Positions 44,710 to 55,074 of a stretch of 64,000 nt of DNA are shown here, one piece after another. Position 1 is the first letter of the stretch; each line of letters begins with the position of its first letter. The DNA lies in the NCBI GenBank assembly GCA_037178625.1, contig CM074141.1, positions 1,922,001-1,986,000 on the forward strand, read 5' to 3'. Under the pieces are notes generated by a model that searched no databases, was not told the origin of the DNA, and saw only the letters and a program-made list of their open reading frames with translations. This DNA comes from Skeletonema tropicum (Eukaryota > Bacillariophyta > Thalassiosirophyceae > Thalassiosirales > Thalassiosiraceae). Both the position numbers and the translations under genes were made by a program.

Positions 44710-45925
44710 ATGTTGTTATTGTTCCGACGAGCTCATAAAATTGCACAAGCAAACCTTCAACGGCAAGCATTACGTACACTCTATCACTCTTGTCAATTAT
44801 CATCATCTGCTTCACCATCAACCTTTTCAAAGTCAACAATAAAGACACCTCATCATCATCCTACATCCTACACAAAATCCTTCTCGACAACATCTACCAA
44901 CACCATGCCATCTTCATCATCAGCCACCGTCCACGGTCTTTTCCACTCCGCCACCTCCACAATGACCTACATCGTCTCCTGCCCCACCACCCTCTCCACC
45001 CTCATTATCGATTCAGTCCTCGACTACGATTCCTCCTCCGGCCGTACCTCCAACACACACTCCGAATCCATCGTCCAATACTGCACCGAACACAAATTGA
45101 ACGTCGAGTACATTCTAGAAAGTCATGTTCACGCCGATCATTTGACAGGTGCTCAATATCTAAAATCGACATACCCGACTGCCAAGACTGGTATTGGAGC
45201 AAATGTTACTAAGGTACAAGAAGTCTTTTCGGATATTTTCAATTATACACAAGAGGATCTCAAGACGGATGGGAGTCAATTTGATGTATTGTTTCAAGAT
45301 GGGGATACGTTCCAGTTGGGTGAGTTGGAGGTGCGGGTGTTGAATACTCCGGGGCATACTCCTGCGTGTGTTTGTTATGTGGTTGGGACGGATGCGGTGT
45401 TTACGGGCGATACGATTTTCATGCCGGATTTTGGTACTGGTGAGTTAAACGTTGTTGACGGACATGAAAAATGTTGTCTTGCTTTGTTTGTTAGCAGTTA
45501 TCGTTCGTCAACTATGTGTGAGTTTACTTACATTCAATTCTTACATTAAATTCTTGCACTATATCTCAGCTCGATGTGATTTCCCCGGTGGATCATCTTC
45601 AAGCCTCTACACCTCCATCAAACGCCTTTACGACGAATTACCAGACGATACACGTGTCTACGTAGGCCACGACTATCAACCAGGTGGACGTGAATTACTA
45701 TTCCAAACGTCTATTGGAGAAGAAAAGAGTAGCAACAAACAATTGAAGGGGGATACGTCGGAAGATGAATTTGCAACGTGGAGAAGTGAACGGGATGCAC
45801 AGTTGGGAATGCCCAAGTTACTTTTGCCTTCGATTCAGGTGAATTTGAGGAATGGGGAGTTTCCCAAGGCTGAGAGTAATGGGGTTAGTTATCTTAAGAT
45901 TCCGATCAATTTTGTTGGAAAGTGA
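44710..45925 (+). CDS. Persulfide dioxygenase-like metallo-beta-lactamase-fold protein (ETHE1/Blh type), mitochondrial
   Basis: Exon 1 is 44710-45439 and exon 2 is 45570-45925. The intron at 45440-45569 has a GTGAGT donor and CTCAG acceptor. About 361 residues. The N-terminus (LLFRRAHKIAQANLQRQALR) is an arginine-rich amphipathic presequence for mitochondria. The metal-binding motif is ESHVHADHLTGAQYL (H-x-H-x-D-H), with later ligands in NTPGHTPACVCY, TGDTIFMPDFGTG and, after the intron, ARCDFPGGSS and VYVGHDYQPGGR. These are diagnostic of the ETHE1 / bacterial Blh branch, which oxidises glutathione persulfide to sulfite in sulfide detoxification. The long open frame upstream of 44710 is not counted, as it lacks protein-like composition and the presequence supports the later start. 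Confidence 0.85.
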
Positions 45926-46748
45926 GTCGAATGAGCGAGCAAGAATGTCAATGATATCCTGTAGTAGATGTTGTATATGAATTTTATGCATAATATGATT
46001 AGATTTATTTTCTACTCTACTCTTATTTCTACACCTGGTCCACTCGTACAATCTTACGTTCGAGCGACTCAACAGAACAGAGATAGAACCAAGAGACAGC
46101 AATAGCAGCGCAAAAGATCACGTGTCAAATAAATCTAAAGAGAAACCCCAAGATGGTGAAACCAAATAATGATAGTGCTGTTGAGGACGACGACGTCATT
46201 GACATAAATACTCGCCTATGGACATGATTGATGACATAATGTAACAAAAGCCAGTGCTCTTTCAGATGATGATCATGATCAAGATCATAATATTAGATGT
46301 CTCCTTGTCCAGCATGAAGCACGACATAAATTATTGGTATGTCAAAGAGATAATGCATTACCTCAATAATACATACATAGAGAACAACATCCACGAAATA
46401 CGTTGGCATCCCACCCTCCAACCGACCAAACCGAACTGGAGCGCAAAGCTCGTCGTGATTCTTTTATGGACCATTAAGGCCACGGGCCACGCTCTACGTC
46501 ATACATCACAATATGGCAACGGCGACGGTAAACTTAAATATTATTTTCCTTGTCATCCTGACCCTCGGGCGTAGAGAGTAGGAACTAAAATAATCGTATC
46601 GTAACGTATCGTCACTGATGAAGACTGAGTGAGATTTAATTGTTTCACAAAACACTGCGAGGTGTGTGCGAGGTGTGTGAAACTTCTGTGAAATCTTGCA
46701 ACAACTTTTGTGAAACTACTTTCTTTACATGAAAGGTTCTCATAGTAA
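45926..46748. other. Intergenic, with a diverged repeat shared with 48.3 kb
   Basis: Bases about 45,966-46,058 resemble 48,264-48,350 in the same orientation (both include GATGTTGTAT, ACTCTTATT-TACACCT and GTACAATCTTAC), each following a gene's 3' end. The rest of the stretch has only weak short frames. Confidence 0.5.
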
Positions 46749-47874
46749 TTGCTGAAAGATCATAAGTACGCACCATCACACGATATCACACAAAAACCGT
46801 GGCCGCCATGCTCCGCCATGGTTGCCGAATGTGGCCGCGTATATTTTCCTTGCTGTGGACAAGGCACGTGTCACGCTTGCTGCAGGAAGAACTGCGATAA
46901 TTTCTGTCGCGGTTTGTTCGACGAGACTGTAGTAGCTCGTACAGATAGTGTAAAAAAGTGTGCCGTGAAAGGATTTAGCTGGGCTCAATTCAGAATGGCA
47001 CAGTATTGTCTTGAGGGATATGACGAAGGTAATGTTCCTATTGACGAGAAGAAATATATTGAGTGGCTTCAGCTTGCATCCGAGAGTAGTTCTCCAGATC
47101 TTGATGCAATCTTGTCACTTGCAAAGGAGGATGATGAGGGTGCAAGAGTAGAAAAGTCTAGAGAAAAGGCTGATGCCTTGAGGAAAAAGGCTGCCGATAT
47201 GGGAAGCAGGAAAGCCCAGGATATATTTGCCATTCACCTCTATGACGATAATGAAGAAAGGGTTGTCCCAGCAGATGCTGTGTACTATGCACAACACTTG
47301 CAATAGGCGAGCGCCCGAATTTCAGTCACTATGGAGCTGCCTTTCATTCGGCTTTCGTGTTAGGGATCGCCTTTGCTCACGGTCAAGGGGGGTTGGAAGA
47401 AAATCCGTATCTCGCAAGGCACTATCTCAAAATTGCTGTTCAAGGAGACAAGGGGGAAATGAAGATGGTTTTGCAAGAGCATATGGTGGTTATGGTGCGG
47501 CATTATTCACACATGGGTTACTAGTGTACGGCGATCCAAGTGTTCCTGGTTTCAGTCCCACCCCCAAAGCAATGTATTGGTTTCATAAAGCAGCCGCGTT
47601 GGAATGTGCAGGTTGTGGCAATCCAAACTGTTGGAAAGAAGTGGCGAAGAGACGCGGGGAAGGATTGATAGAGATGATCAAATCTGCGGTGTCAAAGCAG
47701 TGCTCTTACTGCTTCAAAATGGCTGAAGATTGCCCTGGGGGAAAGCTGAAGTATTGTGCTAGGTGCTCAGGGGCGTCGTATTGTGGAAGAAAACGTCAAG
47801 CTGCTGCATGGAAAGCTGGTCACAAACTTGATTGTGTGAATCTGAGTGATCCGTCTGAAGCTGCACTTCATTAG
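46749..47874 (+). pseudogene. MYND zinc-finger / Sel1-repeat-like gene with two frameshifts
   Basis: Three frames follow one another. The first (46749-47306) has a RING/zinc-type start (CGRVYFPCCGQGTCHACC) and Sel1-like helices ending VYYAQHL. The second, roughly 47306-47460, reads NFSHYGAAFHSAFVLGIAFA and YLARHYLKIAVQGDKGE. The third (to 47874) reads DGFARAYGGYGAALFTHG and ends in a MYND finger (CSYCFKMAEDC ... YCARCSGASYCGRKRQAAAW ... HKLDC). Sel1 and MYND domains are protein-interaction modules, and this pairing is common in diatoms. The shifts near 47,305 and 47,455 (the latter beside a G-run) make this a pseudogene, or a gene with two small sequence errors. The coding-like character of all three parts argues that any damage is recent. 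Confidence 0.6.
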
Positions 47875-48373
47875 TTGACACTTTGACTGGTAGCTGAGCA
47901 GCTATCGCTCAAGGATATTTGAATACTGATCATTGCATATACATAGTAAATATTTTCTCATCGTTATCGCTGGAGTCAGTGGCACTCCCTCCTCCCATCT
48001 CATTGAATAATGTTGTTGGAAAATGCTCATTCTCATCGACAACAGTCGCAAAGGCCTTTACATCTGCATTTCTTGATAATGATTTCCGAGTGTTTTGCGT
48101 GTGGCAAGTGATTGATCTCCTCCAGTGATATGTTTGATTGCCGCGGCGATTTATTTACAGGATCTAAAATGCATGAAATGGGCCAGTGGCACGACAATGT
48201 GTTGCCTTCAGATTAGTAACTGGGAACGAAACTGGGAACGGTATAATAATATTCTCTGGAAAGATAGATGTTGTATGATGTGCATATAATTAGTTAGATT
48301 CTCTACAATACTCTTATTCTACACCTCGCCCAATCGTCGTACAATCTTACACACCATCATCATAATGATCGTT
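47875..48373. other. Convergent spacer
   Basis: This spacer holds the second copy of the diverged direct repeat (48,264-48,350) noted at 45,966. No gene was recognised. Confidence 0.45.
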
Positions 48374-49309
48374 TTATTCATCCACATTGATATATCTAGT
48401 CGTGATACTCTTGGCAAAATCCCTCCACTCCTGATCCTGCAACAACCACAATAAATTCTCCCTCGCCGCCCAATCACACGATGCTTGTCCCAATGGAATC
48501 GTCTGTGCCAATGATTGAGAAGCCGTTGTCATAAGCGGTCCATTATTGGATGCTATCCATGTTGCATATGGTCGTAGTAGATCTACTGCATATGTTGATC
48601 GGATGTAATTTTCTCCAATGGACAGGAGGAGTGGGTGCCCCATTGCTGATGTAGATGATAGTGGAGGGATATCACTATTAGTTGGTATGATGCTCCCAAT
48701 CTGAGGACGATATCGTCTCAGAGTATTTGTGTCACCAATTCGACTATTCCTCTTCTCTTGCTTCAGTTGCTGTTCTTGCAATTCTTTCCTCCGTAATGCT
48801 GCCTCCTCCAATTCCTTTGTCCGCAGTTGTTGTTTGTCATTTGCATAGGTTGCACTGATGAAGAACGAATCACGATACCATTTTGCCATGGAGAGAATAT
48901 TGCCATATGTCTCTGAGTCCCTGTCGATTGTGAATGCTAATTCTTCTTCGTCTTGGTTTGGATGTTTGTGCGTTGATGGCTGCTGCATATCAGCAGATGA
49001 TGACATTTGTAAGTTTTGCTTCTCATTATTTCCAGCGGCATCTGATGACAAGGGAGCATCAGCTGGTGCAACGGACGTACCATTATCTTTCGTATTTGCG
49101 ACGATATTATTATTATCAATACCAATATCGTTGTGATTGCTCCTCAATTGCAAATTTTCTGCAAGCAGCTGTCGCACTTCCTCGACAAGTTGGGTGTCGC
49201 TGGATATCCGTGATAGGATTGCCTTTGCGGCATTGTCCTGACGATTATTGTTAATACTATTATTATTCTCCTCCATTATGAGAAGAATGGGCTTCAGACG
49301 AAGAAACAC
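48374..49309 (-). CDS. Hypothetical protein, Asn/Gln-rich with coiled coil
   Basis: A 311-codon frame. The Met at residue 12 (49276, MEENNNSIN) is the likelier start, since the preceding 11 residues are hydrophobic and basic without a clear signal. There is an N-terminal helix (AAKAILSRISSDTQLVEEVRQ), a low-complexity Asn/Ser-rich centre and a Lys/Glu/Gln coiled coil (RTKELEEAALRRKELQEQQ). A conserved-looking C-terminal third follows (LLLSIGENYIRSTYAVDLLR, WAARENLLWLLQDQEWRDF). No known domain is recognised. Function unknown. Confidence 0.65.
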   Translation of the reverse strand: MFLRLKPILLIMEENNNSINNNRQDNAAKAILSRISSDTQLVEEVRQLLAENLQLRSNHNDIGIDNNNIVANTKDNGTSVAPADAPLSSDAAGNNEKQNLQMSSSADMQQPSTHKHPNQDEEELAFTIDRDSETYGNILSMAKWYRDSFFISATYANDKQQLRTKELEEAALRRKELQEQQLKQEKRNSRIGDTNTLRRYRPQIGSIIPTNSDIPPLSSTSAMGHPLLLSIGENYIRSTYAVDLLRPYATWIASNNGPLMTTASQSLAQTIPLGQASCDWAARENLLWLLQDQEWRDFAKSITTRYINVDE

Positions 49310-49950
49310 AGATGCCTGCGGCGAATAGAAATAAGTTGATACTATATACTATGCGGCTAGCGGCTAGCGGCTAGCGGCTACAGCTACATCATTTCATTCT
49401 TCATTCGGCGTGCAAAATTTCGGTGTGGGGCTTCAGGTTATTTCTGTGCTACGGTAAACTAAGTTTCACTGGTGTTGTAAACAAGAAAAGCATCTGTGGA
49501 TGGCTGAGACGACTCTGAGCTCTGAGGTCGACTGGGAGCTACTTCCCGAGCTACTTCCGTGGGAAGTATATAGATCTGCCATCTGTACTGTGTAATAAAT
49601 ATGAAATTTGGTCATCGTAGAGTGATGGCTCGGTTATCGGGCCATCTTTGCTCTCGTAGAGTGCTTGAATGGCAGCTAATCCTGCTGAGCCATTTATTTG
49701 CCTTGCAAACTGTTCTCCCGAAAATTTGTGTGTAGTAGGTGCTTGGGTCAGGGTTTTTGTAGGAACCCCCGTAATGGTAGTTGCGTTGTTTTGATTTCCA
49801 AATAGAGTCAGCTCGTTCGAGGATATTTGATGTTTTAGGGCGGGCTACATAGGTGCCGGGCTAGTTGCTGGCGCTTTTCATGGTATGTTGCGCCCACGTC
49901 GGTGCATCCCCACGTGCACAGGTTGATCGACACGTAGATCCTAGAGAGGA
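49310..49950. other. Spacer with a 7-base microrepeat
   Basis: GCGGCTA is repeated four times at 49,353-49,380, about 45 bases upstream of the longest ORF start of the preceding gene, so probably in its promoter or 5' UTR. Near 49,875 the motif GCGCTTTTCATGGTATGTTG recurs from 44,449-44,468, each time next to a GCGCCCACGT-like block. No gene was recognised. Confidence 0.5.
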
Positions 49951-50836
49951 TTAAATCCCATCAACTAAGAAAGTAGTGTCGACATTCATGGGGCCTTGAG
50001 AATGAGATACTGAGGGAGCAGAGACTTGAGAACTGTTTGGGATGGAGCTAAACATTTCTCCCATCTTGGTGATAATTTTTGCAGAAGTGCTCTCAAGATT
50101 TTCTGCGACCACTCCTACCTCTTCATCTACTTCCTTCCTGAATTCTTCCAATCGCTTCAGAACAGATTGAAGAACGACTACGCCAGACGAGGCATCCGAT
50201 GGCAAATCTTCAATGTCTCCCAGAAACTCTTCCAACATTCTAACCCGGTGAAGAATCATCGAGACACACTTTTTTGCAGATTCCCCATTTTGATTGATAA
50301 CATTGCCTTGGAGTACCAAGAGACATTGCACAGCAACAACCGTTTGAGCCAGAATAGCTGACTTCTTTTTAGCATCTTCAAGTAAAGTTCGGTGTTCATC
50401 CAACACATCTTCAATATCTCCCTGATCCCCTAAACTTAAACTGTTCTTGACTGGCTTATTAAGAGTCACATCATCAGCCTGAAAAGATTCAGAAAGATCT
50501 ACCCCTGGGGCACTCTCCCAGGTACCTAGCCTTCCCCCTCTCCCAGAGGAAGAGGAGGCTTTCCCTCCTTGATCGAATCAAGTGACTTGAAGTTTTCAGG
50601 ATTTGTCAACTCCAAAACCCAATCCTCCGGCGTCAACTCCACCTCCACGGCTTCAAAGTAGCTAAGAGCCTCAGAAGAGTAATCATTTGCTCTGTAGCAA
50701 CCATTGACAACACCGACCGGTCCCCTGCGCGAATTTGCAGGGACAATGAGGATCTGATTATCATCGTTTGTCCAAGCTTCGGTCGAGCTTGAGCTTTTAA
50801 AGTGTTGGTTAGTCGAGCGAAGCAGAGCTTACCCGT
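49951..50836 (-). CDS. Hypothetical coiled-coil protein, frame uncertain upstream
   Basis: The downstream frame is open from about 50,590 down to 49,951 and encodes LGTWESAPGVDLSESFQADD, DIEDVLDEHRTLLEDAKKK and a helical C-terminal half (RVRMLEEFLGDIEDLPSDA, KRLEEFRKEVDEEVG). There is no Met at the start of this frame; the first start-like codon is a GTG at 50,469. A second, adjacent frame (50,526 to about 50,836) is also protein-like (QILIVPANSRRGPVGVVNGC, SYFEAVEVELTPEDWVLEL). The two probably belong to one gene broken by an indel or an unplaced intron near 50,575. A GGTAAGC donor-like site lies near 50,833. No family recognised. Confidence 0.45.
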
Positions 50837-50840
50837 CATT

Positions 50841-51828
50841 TCGTTCGAAATTCCTGTCCGTCCGTGTGTCCGTCCATCGTGGACAGAAATAAACCCTCAG
50901 AAATTTGGCAAAGTGCAATCAAAGAAGGCGAGAACCCGCAAACCTACCAATGCCAACATAGGAGAACCAACAAAGCAACCTGGACGCACGCTGGAATGGA
51001 AGGCTTCATTCACAGCAGCAGCGATGTGCAATACTGGTGAAAAGGCAAGAGCAAGAGGAAGCAAATCTGTAGAAAGAGTCGGAACTCGGAACAGACTGAT
51101 GAACAGCACTGGAAAGAGCTGTTACAAATTACTAGCACTCGTAAGTAGATAAAGAAGAGAAGAATAGAGTAAGTGATCAGAAAGAGAAAGAGCGCGGGAT
51201 CAAGCGTGTTGCAATACTTTGATCGAGGTGACGCGAGGAACTCAATTGTCGGAGGTTGCTGCTCGATCGGTCTTGATGTGACACTATTCGCCACTGACTT
51301 TTGTCTGTCTGTCGATAAGTACTTAAACGGCCTTTCTAAGTACTTTCGACTGATAATGGGATCGCTCTGTCAATGCTTGCATGCCGAATAGTCTAAGCGT
51401 GATTGTGATCGTAGGCTCTACTGCAAGCTCATACACTCTGCTGTCATTTCATCTCATCAAACGCTTCCAAGTTCATGCCATGCCAGATGAAAAAATATGA
51501 AAGCTAGCGTTCTATTCTCTTCACACTGTGTGTATTGTGCGTGTAGGTAGAAATAATACTTATGTAGATGAGCACGTGCACAGTGCGGGGAAGTCGTGAA
51601 ATGAGATTTTGCAAATACCGGTTTAACATTCGCTCGAAAAACCACGACTAGCTGAATACCACTGATTCAGAGTACACCACTCAAACGCAATTGGCAGTTT
51701 TGCATGGGGTTGCATACAGTCTTGACCGGCGACAGGTGCGGGGTTAAGAACCACGTCGGGTTCTCATGTCTCATGATGTGTCAAAGACTGCATAAGTAAG
51801 TATGTATGCAAATTAAACTGTAAGTATG
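50841..51828. other. Spacer, one doubtful plus-strand frame
   Basis: An open plus-strand frame (50,802-51,152) has a basic, somewhat protein-like stretch (KVQSKKARTRKPTNANIGEP) but no start context or family, so I do not annotate it as a gene. The rest is AT-rich and featureless up to the MITE. Confidence 0.4.
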
Positions 51829-52397
51829 CTACCGCGCAAAAAAATTGCTCCCTGCAAAAATTGTTCCAGCGCGCTCTCACGCACAAAAGTAGCTTACAAC
51901 CATGTCAGCACACCCCCTCCACCATGGCCAATAATACACATTCGACAAAAAAGGCGATTGGGAATGCCAAACTAAACATTATCCGAATATAATTATTCCT
52001 TGGATGACCCATCTATATCTAGTCCTCATTGAGTTATCTTCAATTGTTCCTGGGTGATTTTCAACATTTTTACTAGTTAAAATCACTAGGTAAAATCGCC
52101 TAAACAACCCATCTGACCCATGCTAATTAACCACTTCAGGACGAATACAGCAGTTACAATGTTGACCAGTGGCTCCATCGACAGCCAATAATGTGTGCTA
52201 TCACATAGCACCTGGTTATTCTAGTGCACAAGTATACCAAGAAACTTACCAGGCTACGGAGTGGATATGTCGACATGGTTGCTAGGAATTTTGTGCGAGT
52301 TCGAGTTGGAACTCGTGACTAAAGTGCTTGCTAATCACTTTTTTTACTAGCGAACTCGGGACCTAAATGCTCCTGGAGCAATTTTTTTGCGCGGTAG
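51829..52397. mobile_element. MITE with 23-base perfect TIRs and TATG duplication
   Basis: The 23 bases at 51829-51851 (starting CTACCGCGCAAAAAAATTGC) are exactly inverted at 52375-52397, and TATG flanks both ends (51825-51828, 52398-52401). The element is 569 bases with no coding capacity. The left TIR is followed by a degenerate second copy of its inner part (TGCAAAAATTGTTCCAG). It ends about 200 bases upstream of the zinc-finger protein's first Met and so may lie in that gene's promoter. Confidence 0.85.
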
Positions 52398-52599
52398 TAT
52401 GGAACGTGAGGATGAGAGAGGCCGAGGGTGGAGTGGGTAATTGAAGTGTGTAATGATGTATTGAACCATAACAAGGCTCTTATTTCTTATTTTATTGTTC
52501 AGCGTAAGGGTAAGGGTGAGCAAAGAGGATAAAACTCTGACTCTGAAAGCACATCAACTCAAAAGCAAAAGAGCTCGAGATCATCTAAAGAAGAGAATC

Positions 52600-53547
52600 A
52601 TGGTCACGCTAATTCGGACGTTCAAGATCAAGAGAGTCATCAGGTCGTCGAAGCCGCTTCAGCTTAGCAGCGAATCTTCGACGATAAAGATTTCAGCGGT
52701 GGCACAAACCCCAGCGAATGTTATGACTAGCGACGTTCGTCAACTGAAAAAGAAAATGAATATTGCCACTGATGATGACAAGGTGAACAGCAAGAAAGAG
52801 AGAACACCATCTGATAACATGTCAACTTCATCATCACACCCATCAAAGGCCTTCTCCAATGCTAATATGTCTGATGCCAGATCTGCATCTGCAGCGGTGA
52901 GTTCAGAGGAGAAAAAGACCCAAACACAATCCGATCGAAAGCGAAAGTCCTCATCAGATGAGGAGCCGGCTCCTATGAAAGCTGCAAGAAAAAGACGCAA
53001 ATGCTCAGCTGATGGATGCACTAAACAAGCTCAGAATGGAGGAGTATGCATGAGACATGGGGCAAAGAGAAGGCGATACAGATGCAGCAGTGAAGGATGT
53101 ACGAATAAAGCTGTTCAAGGAGGATTGTGCATGAGGCATGGTGCAAAAGTCAAACTATGCAGCAGTGATGGATGCACAAACCAAGCTCAGAATGGAGGAG
53201 TATGCATTAGGCATGGTGCAAAGAAGAAACGATGCAGCACTGGGGGATGCACTAATCAAGCTCAGAAAGGAGGATTGTGCGTTAAGCACGGTGCAAAGGT
53301 GAAGCGATGCAGCATTGAAGGATGTACAAATAGAGCCGTTTGTGGGGGAGTGTGCATGAGGCATGGAGCAAAGGTCAAACTATGCAGCAGTGAAGGATGC
53401 ACAACTCAAGCTGTGATAGGAGGAGTGTGTATCAAGCATGGTGCAAAGGTCAAGATCAAGCAGTGCAGCAGTGAAGGATGCAATAATCAAGCCCATCTTC
53501 GTGGATTGTGCAGAAGACATGGTACGAAGGTTGAAGTTAAGCGGTAG
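52600..53547 (+). CDS. WRKY19-like zinc-finger array protein, seven repeats
   Basis: The frame is open from before 52495. The first in-frame Met is at 52600 (MVTLIRTFKIKR), giving 315 residues. A possible upstream exon ending in a CAG acceptor at about 52502 is not excluded. The N-terminal half is Ser/Lys-rich and disordered with a basic cluster (KAARKRRK) that could be a nuclear signal. The C-terminal half has seven tandem units of about 23 residues, C-x4-C-x9-C-x2-H followed by G-A-K, e.g. CSSEGCTNKAVQGGLCMRHG. This is the zinc-finger repeat annotated as WRKY19-like, expanded in diatoms and oomycetes. Nucleic-acid or protein binding is presumed; the true function is unknown. Confidence 0.8.
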   Translation: MVTLIRTFKIKRVIRSSKPLQLSSESSTIKISAVAQTPANVMTSDVRQLKKKMNIATDDDKVNSKKERTPSDNMSTSSSHPSKAFSNANMSDARSASAAVSSEEKKTQTQSDRKRKSSSDEEPAPMKAARKRRKCSADGCTKQAQNGGVCMRHGAKRRRYRCSSEGCTNKAVQGGLCMRHGAKVKLCSSDGCTNQAQNGGVCIRHGAKKKRCSTGGCTNQAQKGGLCVKHGAKVKRCSIEGCTNRAVCGGVCMRHGAKVKLCSSEGCTTQAVIGGVCIKHGAKVKIKQCSSEGCNNQAHLRGLCRRHGTKVEVKR

Positions 53548-53871
53548 CAAATGATGTGTCCATCACCCACCCACCCTTGATAGAATACATCGTTGGCAAT
53601 TAACCTGTGTTAATAAAATGAGGGAATAAATTGATGTATGATGAGCTACCTTCCTACAGGGGACAAACAAATCACCAAAGACAAGACTGCAACTCGTTCA
53701 TCATGGCACTTCACTGCCAAAGCAGACTGGCGACTATAAACTAGAGGAAACATCTGCTTACTTACTATAAAGGAAATGATACCAACTCTACTATGTACAT
53801 ATTATCACAGCCATCTCATCTATGTCGTATCTACACCACTCCATTTTCACCTCCACAAATTATCGACCTCA
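53548..53871. other. Convergent spacer
   Basis: About 320 bases between the 3' ends of the zinc-finger gene and the FKBP gene. AT-rich, nothing recognised. Confidence 0.5.
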
Positions 53872-54669
53872 TTATTTCACCTCAACAAGAGTAACATCAT
53901 ACTGAACCGTAGCATACGGCGGCACAAGAACCTTCCCACCAATCCTCAATCCCTTGCTCCCATAGGCAAAATCAGATCGTGCCACTACCGATACAGTCTG
54001 ACCAACCTTCATTTCCTGAATTGCCAAATCAAATGCCTGAATTACCTGACCTTTACCAGGACGAAATGTAAATTGATTCTTATCAAACACAGTCCCCTCC
54101 CCATGTGATTCCTCTGATCTCTTTAAATCCTGCGCCGCCTCGAATAATGTTGTTTGTTTGGCATCCTTCAAAATTCCCAATCCCTCCTTGATGAATTTGA
54201 TACCAAATTTGTTTGGATTGGTGAGTCGTTTATAATCAATATCAAACGCTTCAAACAGTTCTGGTGCCAGTGATGATAGTCCCTGATCAGGTAGCCAGCA
54301 CTCAATTACATCTTGTGCATTCCAATTTCTTGCTGCGATGCTACCGATGTATTCGACTGTAACATCTTTGCCTTTGAGATTTAGTTTTTCTTCTTCTTCT
54401 ACATCGGGCAAAGACGATGAAGAGATGACTTTTAGTTTTACTCCACCGTCATCAGTTAGAGAAGTCCATCCCTCTACTTCTTGGGAGCTGCCGACATCTT
54501 TTAAATTTTTAGCAGCAACAACAGAAGTTTGATGATGCTGCCGTTGAGATCTGGTGGATATATTATTTGAACTGGGCGAGAATGCGCCGACCAAAGAGAA
54601 ATCTGCCGCCATCCAGCAGAGAATGAAGAAGCAGCCCGTTAAGGCATTCAGAGATGTAGTTCCGCGCAT
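53872..54669 (-). CDS. FKBP-type peptidyl-prolyl isomerase, plastid-targeted
   Basis: A 265-residue single-exon gene. The N-terminus is a signal-anchor-like segment (ALTGCFFILCWMAADFSLVG) followed by AFSPSSNNIS, the Phe-at-+1 cleavage site of diatom plastid pre-proteins, and a Ser/Thr/Gln-rich transit peptide. The C-terminal half is an FKBP domain: FTFRPGKGQVIQAFDLAIQE, MKVGQTVSVVARSDFAYGSK and the closing VPPYATVQYDVTLVEV. The catalytic pocket residues are only partly the canonical ones (Gln-Ala-Phe replaces Gly-Trp after VI), so prolyl isomerase activity may be weak, as in many thylakoid FKBPs. Transcribed divergently from BiP. Confidence 0.8.
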   Translation of the reverse strand: MRGTTSLNALTGCFFILCWMAADFSLVGAFSPSSNNISTRSQRQHHQTSVVAAKNLKDVGSSQEVEGWTSLTDDGGVKLKVISSSSLPDVEEEEKLNLKGKDVTVEYIGSIAARNWNAQDVIECWLPDQGLSSLAPELFEAFDIDYKRLTNPNKFGIKFIKEGLGILKDAKQTTLFEAAQDLKRSEESHGEGTVFDKNQFTFRPGKGQVIQAFDLAIQEMKVGQTVSVVARSDFAYGSKGLRIGGKVLVPPYATVQYDVTLVEVK

Positions 54670-55074
54670 TCTTCTACTATGATGACTTCTCTTGTCAACA
54701 AGCGATACTAACTGTACTCTTTAGCATTCGGTGCAGCCATCAGTTCTTTTTATTGATATGATAAATAATCATCGACATCATCTTCTTGCGCCTTCTTTTG
54801 AGTTGAATTTTGAAGGGCATGCAGGGTGAGAAAAGTATCTTTTGCCGAAAAAGAGGGGGCTAAATTTAGGGGGCTAAGTATCCCCCGCCCCAAACAACCA
54901 AGGCCTTTCTTTTCCGTTCAGGGGTACGCGCCATTTTTCCCGGCTTCTCACGCACAACCACAACCGCAAAACGCAACAACTTATTGTACAATGAACCATG
55001 ACATCCACTACTTCTTGTAAGTACTCTTTAGTAACCTCAAAGGTAAATCAGATTAGACATCTACGATACACACG
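54670..55074. promoter_or_regulatory. Divergent promoter region between FKBP and BiP genes
   Basis: A 405-base intergenic region that must hold the promoters of both genes. It contains GGGGGCTAAATTTAGGGGGC (54,858-54,877) followed by TAAGTATCCCCC, giving a G-run/C-run inverted pairing. I found no CCAAT-N9-CCACG ER-stress element by eye. Confidence 0.5.

Noticed and set aside
50802..51152. Plus-strand basic ORF of 116 codons
   Set aside because: Only part of it is protein-like, and the start and family are lacking; it overlaps the minus-strand coding-like region.
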